A stretch of DNA of 5,435 bases, taken from Cyanobium sp. (GTDB taxonomy: Bacteria > Cyanobacteriota > Cyanobacteriia > PCC-6307 > Cyanobiaceae). The stretch covers positions 1 through 5,435 of the forward strand of contig BJHC01000110.1 of NCBI GenBank assembly GCA_014191535.1, read 5' to 3'. Below, one piece after another: positions 1 through 5,435 of the stretch. The stretch's first letter is position 1; each line of letters opens with the position of its first letter. Under the pieces are notes generated by a model. The model saw nothing but the letters and a program-made list of their open reading frames with translations, had not been told where the DNA came from and made no database searches. The position numbers were made by a program, and so were the translations under genes.

Positions 1-3
1 GGA

Positions 4-1389
4 TCAGGCGCCAGCCACCGGGAAAAACACGGTGAGGTCATTGCCGGAGCGCTCGGCCAGCCGTCCCCCCAGGCTGTGGAACAACCGCTGGGTGGCCTGA
101 CGACTGAGTTGCAGGCTGCCGGTGCCGGGATTCCAACTGAGCACCGGGCCCACCCGCTGGGCTGCACCGGGCTGCTCATCCGGTCCGAGGGCGTCGGCGC
201 TGGCACTGAGCCGCAGCTTCAGGCGGGCGCCGGCCGGCTGCAGGCTGAGGGCCACCACGGCACCGGCGGGCAGGCCGCGGCTGAAACGGTCCACCAGCCC
301 CCCCAGCACCGTTTCCAGCCGGGCCGGATCGCTGAGCACCAGCGGCAGCTCGGCAGCGGCACTGAGCTCCAACCCCAGGCTGCGGCGCTGCAGCTGTTGG
401 CGCCACAGGGGCTCCAGCTGCAGGAGCAATTGGACCAGATCGGTGCGGGCCAGGTGCTGCTCCCCCGCCTCGGCGGGCTGGCGCTGCAGTTCGGCCGCCA
501 GGAAGATCAACCCGAAGCGATCGATCTGCTCGCTGCACTCCCCATCGATCTGCTGCAGCCGCTGCCGCACCAGCTCCGGCAGATCGCTGCGGCGCAGCAA
601 CGAACGAATCAAGGTGCGGATCGTGGCCAGGGGGGTCCGCACCTCGTGGGTGAGGGCCTCCAACAGGGCCAGCTCACTGCTGGGGGGCGTGCCATTGCCC
701 CGTGGCTCGCCACCGCCGCGGTGCACCAGGGGCTGCAGGGTGAGGCTGGGGGCCATGGCCGCCAAACGCTCCGCCAGCCGCGGCCAGAACTGCGGCACCC
801 GCTGCGGGTCGTTCTGCAGGGGGCCAAGGGCCTGAATCGCCTGCCGCAGCCGCTGGGCCTGGGCTGGGTCGGTGCGCTGCAACCGTTCATCCAGCCGCGT
901 CAGCGCCGCCGAGAGCGCCGCCGGCTCGAACTGCACCACCAGGCGCCGGGCCTGGTGCTCCCCCACCAGGGCCATGGCCACCTGCAGCCGCGGGGTGATC
1001 AGCACCAACAGGGGATCGGTGCCATCGCCCTCCTCCAACGGCAACCGCTCAAAGCCGCCGCCCGCCTCCACCGCCGCCGCCGCCACCCCGGTGGCGGGCA
1101 ACAACGGCGCACTGGCCTGCCACAGATCCCCGAGCTCGGTGGGGGCCCACACCCAACCCTGCAGCTGCTGCAACAGGGCCGGTTCATAGAGGGCGGGCAG
1201 GGGCGCCGCCAGCCACACGCCCCGCTGGGGACCCAGCGGCACCAAAAAGTCGTCCTGGAGGGTGGCCAGGGCCGCCCACCACTGACGCCGCACGCTGTCC
1301 TCATCGCCGCGACCAGGGTCGGCGCCGTGGGCCAGTTCGCGACGCAGGGCCGCCAGGCATCCCACGGGCTGGGCGGCCGGGTCCGCCAT
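4..1389 (-). CDS. Soluble sensor histidine kinase with degenerate ATP-binding domain
   Basis: This encodes a 461-residue protein with no evident signal peptide or membrane segment, so it is probably cytoplasmic. Residues 1-235 form an N-terminal region I do not recognise: mixed alpha/beta at about 50-155, then a Leu/Gln/Arg-rich helical stretch at 156-215. A HisKA-type dimerisation and phospho-acceptor segment follows at about 238-305, with the H-box LTHEVRTPL. H248 is the predicted phosphorylated His; E249 and T252 are the usual H+1 acidic and H+4 residues. The C-terminal HATPase-like region (about 315-461) is recognisable at SDPARLETVL (353-362), GTGSLQLS (422-429) and the end LGGRLAERSGNDLTVFFPV. 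However, both N-box Asn positions are Gly/Arg (364, 368) and no DxGxG G1-box is present. The ATG shares one base with the rodA stop, and no Shine-Dalgarno is seen, so translation by coupling is likely. It ends three bases inside the window edge, so no response regulator gene can be seen beside it. The kinase family is fairly certain; catalytic activity is doubtful. Confidence 0.85.
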   Translation of the reverse strand: MADPAAQPVGCLAALRRELAHGADPGRGDEDSVRRQWWAALATLQDDFLVPLGPQRGVWLAAPLPALYEPALLQQLQGWVWAPTELGDLWQASAPLLPATGVAAAAVEAGGGFERLPLEEGDGTDPLLVLITPRLQVAMALVGEHQARRLVVQFEPAALSAALTRLDERLQRTDPAQAQRLRQAIQALGPLQNDPQRVPQFWPRLAERLAAMAPSLTLQPLVHRGGGEPRGNGTPPSSELALLEALTHEVRTPLATIRTLIRSLLRRSDLPELVRQRLQQIDGECSEQIDRFGLIFLAAELQRQPAEAGEQHLARTDLVQLLLQLEPLWRQQLQRRSLGLELSAAAELPLVLSDPARLETVLGGLVDRFSRGLPAGAVVALSLQPAGARLKLRLSASADALGPDEQPGAAQRVGPVLSWNPGTGSLQLSRQATQRLFHSLGGRLAERSGNDLTVFFPVAGA

Positions 1390-1408
1390 CACCAACGGCC
1401 CGTGGCGG
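1383..1408 (-). promoter_or_regulatory. Inverted repeat spanning the kinase start codon
   Basis: In the minus-strand transcript CCGCCA pairs with TGGCGG across a 14-nt loop. The second arm includes the last two bases of the kinase ATG and the following codons, so the folded form would partly bury the start. It overlaps the rodA stop, so ribosomes terminating on rodA would open it. The stem is short and could be chance. Confidence 0.2.
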
Positions 1409-2681
1409 TGGTGCCCCGCCGGGCCACCGACGCGCACAGCCCCAGGGCGATGAAGTTCACGAGCATGGCGGAGCGCCCGTAGCTCAACCAGGGCAGCGGG
1501 ATGCCGGTGATCGGCCCCAGGCCAATGGTCATGTTGATGTTCACCACCACCTGGAACATCACCATGGCGCCAATGCCCACCACCACCAGCGATTCCACAT
1601 CGGTGCGGGCCTTGCCAGCGATCTGCAGCAGCCTCCAGATCCACACCACAAAGCCCACCACCACCAGGGCCGAGCCGATGAAGCCGGTTTCCTCCCCCAG
1701 GGCACTGAAGATGAAATCGGTGTGCTGCTCGGGAATAAACCGCAGCAGCGTTAGATGGCCCTGCATCAATCCGGTGCCGAACCAGCCACCCGAGCCGATG
1801 CCCACGGTGCTCTGCAGCAGGTGGTAGCCACCGCCGAGGGGGTCCTTGTTGGGATCGAGGAACAGGGTGAGCCGGTCGCGCTGGTGGGGCTGCAGGAAGT
1901 TGTTCCAGAGGAAGGGGGTCGCCAGGGAAAACACCGCCTCGACGGCCACCACGGCCAGCGGTGCCAGGCGCTTCCAGGGCAGGCTTTTCCAGGCCAGATA
2001 GGCCATGGCCGGAATCCAGCCGATCAGCAACCACGGAAACACCCCAGCCACGATGGCGCTGACCACCGGGGACATGAACAGCAGCACCCAGGCGCCGGGC
2101 ATCCCTGACCAGAACATCATCACCAGCAGCACTGCCCCGAACACCAGGGAGGTGCCGAGGTCGGGCTGAATCAGCACCAACAGCCAAGGCAGGCTGATGA
2201 TGGCCACGGGCCGGAGCAGATCCACCGGGCGCTCCACCGGGTGGCGCCCCAGCACCCGCGCCAGCAGCAGGATCGCCCCCACCTTCACGAACTCGGAGGG
2301 CTGCACGTTGAAGCCGGCGATGTTGATCCAGCTCTGGGCGCCCAGGGCGCTCACCCCCACCACCCGCACGGCGATCAGGCTGGCCACCATCGCCCCGTAG
2401 ATCACCCAGGGCCAGCGGGTGATGCTCTCCAACGGCACGCGGGCCAGCAGCAGGGCGATGCCCAGGCCCACCGCCGCCGTGATCCAGTGCTGGTACCAAT
2501 CGGCATAACCGGCCTGGCGCTGGGTGCTGGCGATCAGGATCCCGGCCACGAAGATCATCCCCAGGGGGATCCACCAGAGCAGCTTGTCCACCCCGTCGAA
2601 CCAGCGGCGCCGGCGCCCTCGCCCGGACGCGAAGAAGCCGCCGCGGCGGGGGCCCAACAGCGGCAGCCCCAGCAGGGTCAT
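1389..2681 (-). CDS. rodA: RodA, SEDS peptidoglycan glycosyltransferase for cell elongation
   Basis: This is a 430-residue polytopic membrane protein of the RodA/FtsW/SpoVE family. In this family RodA polymerises lipid II glycan strands at the lateral wall together with a class B PBP. A basic cytoplasmic N-terminus (11-30, Arg-rich) precedes about ten membrane segments. Family signatures are GAQSWINIAGFNVQPSEFVK (114-133), the loop motif LDPNKDPLGGGYHLLQSTVG (275-294), GSGGWFGTG (296-304), and FIPEQHTDFIFSALGEETGF (315-334). D322 corresponds to the conserved catalytic Asp of SEDS enzymes. TGIPLPWLSYGRSAML (392-407) is the C-terminal signature, with Arg where many bacterial family members have Gly (SYGGS). 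HTDFIF and the association with elongation rather than division genes favour RodA over FtsW. It is longer than the roughly 370-residue E. coli RodA, owing to the N-terminal extension and extra residues around 195-260. The ATG overlaps the mrp stop by four bases and the TGA overlaps the kinase ATG by one. Confidence 0.93.
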   Translation of the reverse strand: MTLLGLPLLGPRRGGFFASGRGRRRRWFDGVDKLLWWIPLGMIFVAGILIASTQRQAGYADWYQHWITAAVGLGIALLLARVPLESITRWPWVIYGAMVASLIAVRVVGVSALGAQSWINIAGFNVQPSEFVKVGAILLLARVLGRHPVERPVDLLRPVAIISLPWLLVLIQPDLGTSLVFGAVLLVMMFWSGMPGAWVLLFMSPVVSAIVAGVFPWLLIGWIPAMAYLAWKSLPWKRLAPLAVVAVEAVFSLATPFLWNNFLQPHQRDRLTLFLDPNKDPLGGGYHLLQSTVGIGSGGWFGTGLMQGHLTLLRFIPEQHTDFIFSALGEETGFIGSALVVVGFVVWIWRLLQIAGKARTDVESLVVVGIGAMVMFQVVVNINMTIGLGPITGIPLPWLSYGRSAMLVNFIALGLCASVARRGTTATGRW

Positions 2682-3778
2682 GGGCCCGTCGTCACGGGCA
2701 GGCGCTGGGCCAGGGCGCGGAAGGCGGCAGCCGTGGCGGAGTCCGGAGCACTCAGCACCGCGGGGCGGCCCGCGTCACCGCCCTGCACCACCGCCAGTTC
2801 CATGGGCAACTGGGCCAGCAGCGGCACCTCGCTTTCGGCAGCCAGCTGGCTGCCACCGCCACGGCCGAACAACTCGTAGCGCTTCTCGGGGGCGTCGGGC
2901 GGGATGAAGGCCGTCATGTTCTCCACGACCCCCAGCACCGGCACCCCCAGCTGCTGGAACATCGCCAGGCCGCGGCGGGCGTCCTGCAACGACACCATCT
3001 GCGGCGTGGTGACGATGATCACGCCCGCCATTGGCACCGCCTGGGCCAGGCTGAGTTGGGCATCGCCGGTGCCGGGGGGGAGGTCGACCACCAGCACGTC
3101 GCGCTCACCCCACTCCACCTGATAGAGGAACTGGCGAATGATGCCGTTGAGCATCGGGCCCCGCCAGATCACGGGCTGGTGGGCATCGATCAGCAACCCC
3201 ATCGACACCATGGCGATGCCACAGCTCTCGATCGGCGTGAGCACCTGCTCGTTGCCGCTGCCGCGCACCTGGGGCGTCTGATCCGCCACGCCGAGCATGG
3301 TGGGGGCATTGGGGCCGTAGATATCGGCATCCAGCAGGCCCACCCGCAGGCCGCTGGCCGCCAGGGCACAGGCCAGGTTCACCGCCACGGTGCTCTTGCC
3401 CACACCCCCTTTGCCGCTGCTCACCGCAATCACCTGCTTCACGCCGGGGATCGCCTGACGCTCCGGCCCGCCGCTGCCATGGCCCGCCGCGCCAATCGGA
3501 GCCCCCGATGCGGGCGCCGGAGCGGGGGGCGGTGCAATCTCGATCTGCACGTCGTCGATGCCGCCGAGTTGCAGCAGGGCACCACGGGCATCGGCGGCGA
3601 TGCGCTCGCGCTGGGCATTGGCGTACCCCGGCAGGGCCAGGCGGAACACCACGCGGTTGTTCTGAACCCGCACCTGCTGGATCCACTGCAGCTCCAGCAG
3701 GCTGCGGCCACTGCCCGCATCCTGGAGCGGTTCCAGGGCCTCGAGAACCTGGGTGAGGGCCTGGTCTGGGCTGGCCAT
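2678..3778 (-). CDS. mrp: Mrp/NBP35-type P-loop ATPase, Fe-S cluster carrier
   Basis: This is a 366-residue cytosolic P-loop ATPase of the Mrp/NBP35 branch of the MinD/ParA superfamily, whose members bind and transfer Fe-S clusters. Residues about 5-83 are an N-terminal DUF59/MIP18-like domain. An Ala/Pro/Gly-rich linker (84-108) joins it to the ATPase domain (109-366). The deviant Walker A motif is SSGKGGVGKST (120-130), with signature Lys123 and P-loop Lys128. Switch I is LLDADIYGPN (148-157) and the Walker B region is VLVVDLPPGTGD (228-239). MGLL and WRGPML (205-210) are further Mrp hallmarks. The usual C-terminal CxxC is absent: after VENM the chain runs TAFIPPDAPEKRYELFGRGGG. I recall this as the cyanobacterial form. 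Only two Cys (137, 186) are present, and they are far apart. The start is the ATG at 3778, which gives a normal N-terminus; the frame is open further upstream (for example a GTG at 3853), but that would add a proline-rich stretch encoded by intergenic DNA. No Shine-Dalgarno is visible. It is first in the operon with rodA. Confidence 0.93.
   Translation of the reverse strand: MASPDQALTQVLEALEPLQDAGSGRSLLELQWIQQVRVQNNRVVFRLALPGYANAQRERIAADARGALLQLGGIDDVQIEIAPPPAPAPASGAPIGAAGHGSGGPERQAIPGVKQVIAVSSGKGGVGKSTVAVNLACALAASGLRVGLLDADIYGPNAPTMLGVADQTPQVRGSGNEQVLTPIESCGIAMVSMGLLIDAHQPVIWRGPMLNGIIRQFLYQVEWGERDVLVVDLPPGTGDAQLSLAQAVPMAGVIIVTTPQMVSLQDARRGLAMFQQLGVPVLGVVENMTAFIPPDAPEKRYELFGRGGGSQLAAESEVPLLAQLPMELAVVQGGDAGRPAVLSAPDSATAAAFRALAQRLPVTTGP
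2684..2699 (-). promoter_or_regulatory. Hairpin just before the rodA start codon
   Basis: In the minus-strand transcript, GCCCGT, a GACG loop and ACGGGC form a perfect 6-bp stem that ends two bases before the rodA ATG. It lies in the last codons of mrp. A ribosome finishing mrp would have to melt it, which fits coupled translation of the 4-nt overlapping pair. In DNA this GC-rich, a stem this short can occur by chance, so a regulatory role is inference. Confidence 0.25.
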
Positions 3779-3937
3779 CGGGGGCGGCGGGGGTGGCTGG
3801 ATCCTAAAAGCGTTGCCCAGGGGCCCCGGCTGGCATGGGGGCGCCGGGATCACGAACTCTCTCGGCCTCTTGTGCCGAAGCCGCTTGGGCTGAAAAGGTG
3901 AGGGGGTTGCCAGGGCCCCCTGCGGGCTGAACCGCCG
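3779..3937. promoter_or_regulatory. Divergent mrp/hemF intergenic region
   Basis: These 159 bp separate the start codons of mrp (leftward) and hemF (rightward) and must hold the promoters of both transcription units. No coding sequence of its own is apparent. The mrp side (3780-3800) is a G-rich run on the plus strand, giving mrp a C-rich leader with no Shine-Dalgarno. The hemF side contains an in-frame TGA at 3899-3901 with no ATG, GTG or TTG in frame between it and 3938, which fixes the hemF ATG. I found no convincing -35/-10 pair for hemF and no obvious palindromic operator such as a clear Fur or NtcA site. Confidence 0.6.
3801..3806 (-). promoter_or_regulatory. Possible -10 element for mrp operon
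   Basis: On the minus strand the hexamer reads TAGGAT, preceded by CTTT. It matches the loose TAnnnT pattern of cyanobacterial sigma-70 promoters and stands in the only A/T-richer patch near the mrp start, 22 bases upstream of the ATG. No recognisable -35 box lies at a suitable distance, so this is only a candidate. It would give a leader of roughly 10-20 nt. Confidence 0.2.
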
Positions 3938-5041
3938 ATGCTGAAGGGCCTGCTGTCCCGAACCAAAGCCCAGCTGACGGGCGCCGCCCCAGCCGGGAGC
4001 GGCGGTGCACCGGCCCTGGAGGCACCCCCAGCCGACTCCCGCCAGCGGGCCAAGGCCCTGCTGATGGGCCTGCAGGATTCGATCTGCGCCGGCCTGGAGC
4101 AACTGGATGGCAGCGGGCGGTTTGCGGAGGAGAGCTGGGAGCGGCCGGAGGGGGGCGGCGGCCGCTCACGGGTGATGAAGGACGGCCGCGTGTTCGAGCA
4201 GGGCGGCGTGAATTTCTCCGAGGTGCAGGGGTCCGAACTGCCCCCCTCGATCCTGAGCCAGCGTCCGGAGGCCAAGGGGCACCAGTGGTTTGCCACCGGC
4301 ACCTCGATGGTGCTGCACCCGCGCAACCCCTACATCCCCACCGTTCACCTCAACTACCGCTATTTCGAAGCGGGGCCGGTGTGGTGGTTCGGCGGCGGCG
4401 CCGACCTCACCCCCTATTACCCCTTCCTGGCGGACGCCCAGCACTTCCACCGCACCCTCAAGGGGGCCTGCGACAGCGTCAACCCGGCCTACTACCAGGT
4501 GTTCAAGCCCTGGTGCGATGAATACTTCTTCCTGAAGCACCGCGGCGAAACCCGCGGCGTGGGGGGGATTTTCTACGACTACCAAGACCCCCGCGGCGTG
4601 CTCTACAAGGGTCAGGACCCCGCCGGCCCCGCCGCCGGCGCCGGTGAACGGGTGGGCCACCAGCCCCAGAGCTGGGAGCAGCTGTTCCAGCTGGCCAGCG
4701 CCTGCGGCAACGCCTTTCTGCCCAGCTACGTGCCGATTGCCGAGCGGCGCCACAACACCCCCTACGGCGATCGGGAGCGGCAATTCCAGCTGTATCGCCG
4801 CGGCCGCTATGTGGAGTTCAACCTGGTGTTCGACCGCGGCACGATCTTTGGCCTGCAGACCAACGGCCGCACCGAATCGATCCTGATGTCGCTGCCGCCG
4901 TTGGTGCGCTGGGAATACGGCTACCAGCCCGAGGCCGGCAGCCGCGAGGCCCTGCTCACCGATCTGTTCACCCGGCCCCAGAACTGGTTGGAGGACGACT
5001 CACTGGTCGCCCGCTGCCAGCCCCACGCGGCCGTCAACTGA
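3938..5041 (+). CDS. hemF: Oxygen-dependent coproporphyrinogen III oxidase
   Basis: This 367-residue soluble enzyme oxidatively decarboxylates two propionate side chains of coproporphyrinogen III to vinyls, using O2, to give protoporphyrinogen IX for heme and chlorophyll. The family acts as a homodimer. Residues 1-34 are a variable Ala/Pro/Gly-rich lead. The conserved core starts at about 36 and contains [20 protein letters not shown] (77-96), [20 protein letters not shown] (124-143) and [14 protein letters not shown] (149-162). The HemF signature begins at K190 ([21 protein letters not shown]) and ends IFYD (211-214), with Tyr where the classic pattern has Phe. The C-terminal core includes [20 protein letters not shown] (276-295) and [20 protein letters not shown] (305-324). 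A Gly/Ala-rich loop at 222-245 is the least conserved part. The start is fixed by an in-frame stop 37 bases upstream. It is transcribed away from mrp, and its last 42 bases overlap the convergent gene on the opposite strand. The identification is secure. Confidence 0.97.
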   Translation: MLKGLLSRTKAQLTGAAPAGSGGAPALEAPPADSRQRAKALLMGLQDSICAGLEQLDGSGRFAEESWERPEGGGGRSRVMKDGRVFEQGGVNFSEVQGSELPPSILSQRPEAKGHQWFATGTSMVLHPRNPYIPTVHLNYRYFEAGPVWWFGGGADLTPYYPFLADAQHFHRTLKGACDSVNPAYYQVFKPWCDEYFFLKHRGETRGVGGIFYDYQDPRGVLYKGQDPAGPAAGAGERVGHQPQSWEQLFQLASACGNAFLPSYVPIAERRHNTPYGDRERQFQLYRRGRYVEFNLVFDRGTIFGLQTNGRTESILMSLPPLVRWEYGYQPEAGSREALLTDLFTRPQNWLEDDSLVARCQPHAAVN

Positions 5042-5435
5042 GGCCACCCCGCCGGGCTGACGGCCCAGCCCCTGCTCCAGGGCCGCCACCACCCGCTCGG
5101 CGATGGCCGCCAGGGCCGCAGCGCGGGAGTTGGGGTTGCGCAGAGCCGGCTCCAGGGGAGACTCCAGCTTGCCGATCTCCAGCAGGGTGATGCCGCGCCG
5201 CGGCCCCCCGAGGCCACCGCGGAACTGCTGGGGATAGCCGCCGAAGGCCAGGGCGAGGCTTTCATCGAGGCGGCTGAACGGGCGGTGCAGCGCCGGGATC
5301 ACCCCGGAGCCCACCCCATCGGGCCCGTAGGCATCGAAGTGGATCTCAAAGGCATAGCCCCCTGCGGCGGCGTGGGCCTTGCCCACACTCCAGTTGGTGC
5401 GGGGGTCATCGCCGTTGTGAATCGTGCGCTGGGGA
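5000..5435 (-). CDS. Probable N-acetylmuramoyl-L-alanine amidase, C-terminal part
   Basis: The gene runs in from the right edge; 144 residues are visible, with the start outside the window. The segment reads [20 protein letters not shown], then [12 protein letters not shown] and later [13 protein letters not shown]. This resembles the second half of zinc amidases of the Amidase_3 (AmiC/CwlM) fold. H32 of the visible fragment would be a zinc ligand (the SIHaN position) and E86 the catalytic Glu (the LvEtGF position). Such enzymes cleave the bond between MurNAc and L-Ala in peptidoglycan, usually in the periplasm. The first zinc-binding His and Glu, and any signal peptide, would lie outside the window and cannot be checked. 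The Gly/Val-rich last 13 residues are encoded opposite the 3' end of hemF. A GTG at 5386 is internal and not a credible start, because conserved-looking sequence continues upstream of it. Another hydrolase of the same fold is possible. Confidence 0.7.
   Translation of the reverse strand, partial: PQRTIHNGDDPRTNWSVGKAHAAAGGYAFEIHFDAYGPDGVGSGVIPALHRPFSRLDESLALAFGGYPQQFRGGLGGPRRGITLLEIGKLESPLEPALRNPNSRAAALAAIAERVVAALEQGLGRQPGGVASVDGRVGLAAGDQ

Noticed and set aside
511..521. Possible HIP1 palindrome (GCGATCGC)
   Set aside because: The site reads GCGATCGA, one base off. By eye I found no perfect HIP1 copy in the window, which is compatible with a picocyanobacterium.
76..1482. A 468-codon open frame on the plus strand opposite the kinase
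   Set aside because: Its translation is Gln/Gly/His-rich low complexity with no family resemblance. It is a product of high GC lacking stops opposite a real gene.
1547..1675. CCACCACCACC runs as a tandem repeat
   Set aside because: They encode ordinary Val-rich and Gly-containing membrane segments of RodA on the other strand. They are short and irregular, not a repeat array.
1390..2574. Long upstream open extension of the kinase frame within rodA
   Set aside because: It is the out-of-frame reading of rodA, rich in Gly, Arg and His. The ATG at 1389 begins the plausible protein and fits the 1-nt overlap with rodA.
3779..4102. Upstream extension of mrp by 108 residues into the hemF antisense
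   Set aside because: The added sequence is proline-rich, crosses the intergenic region and runs opposite hemF codons. The ATG at 3778 gives a typical Mrp N-terminus.
3850..4326. Open frames on the minus strand opposite hemF
   Set aside because: They are shadows of hemF. Their codon pattern follows the sense gene and no domain is recognisable.
5054..5071. GGGCTG/CAGCCC inverted repeat after hemF as a terminator
   Set aside because: The stem is only 6 bp with no T-tract on either strand, and it lies inside the coding sequence of the amidase-like gene.

Overview
This window looks like a piece of a high-GC unicellular cyanobacterium of the marine/freshwater picocyanobacterial group (Synechococcus/Cyanobium type). 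The evidence is the strong GC bias, tight gene packing, a HemF whose sequence closely resembles the picocyanobacterial form as I remember it, a cyanobacterial-type Mrp without a CxxC pair, and a RodA of cyanobacterial length. The assignment comes from recognising the proteins, not from a search. I found no tRNA, rRNA, insertion sequence, CRISPR array or phage gene.

Layout. Positions 3778 down to 4 hold three minus-strand genes read in the order mrp, rodA, sensor histidine kinase. The mrp stop and rodA start overlap by 4 nt (ATGA). The rodA stop and kinase start share 1 nt (TGATG). This is almost certainly one translationally coupled operon. Positions 3779-3937 form a 159-bp divergent intergenic region that must carry the promoters for mrp and hemF. 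Positions 3938-5041 hold hemF on the plus strand. From 5000 to the right edge lies the C-terminal part of a minus-strand gene, probably a zinc N-acetylmuramoyl-L-alanine amidase, whose 3' end overlaps the 3' end of hemF tail-to-tail by 42 nt.

Function. HemF makes protoporphyrinogen IX for heme and chlorophyll. Mrp is an ATP-dependent carrier protein linked to Fe-S cluster delivery. RodA is the SEDS glycosyltransferase of side-wall peptidoglycan elongation, and the amidase (if correctly called) trims peptidoglycan. The histidine kinase is soluble, with a normal phospho-acceptor H-box but an eroded ATP-binding domain. I see no brand-new system here. The points most worth a second look are the kinase with missing N- and G1-boxes fused to an N-terminal region I cannot identify, its tight coupling to a cell-wall polymerase and an Fe-S carrier, the hairpins over both coupled start codons, and the convergent coding overlap at hemF.
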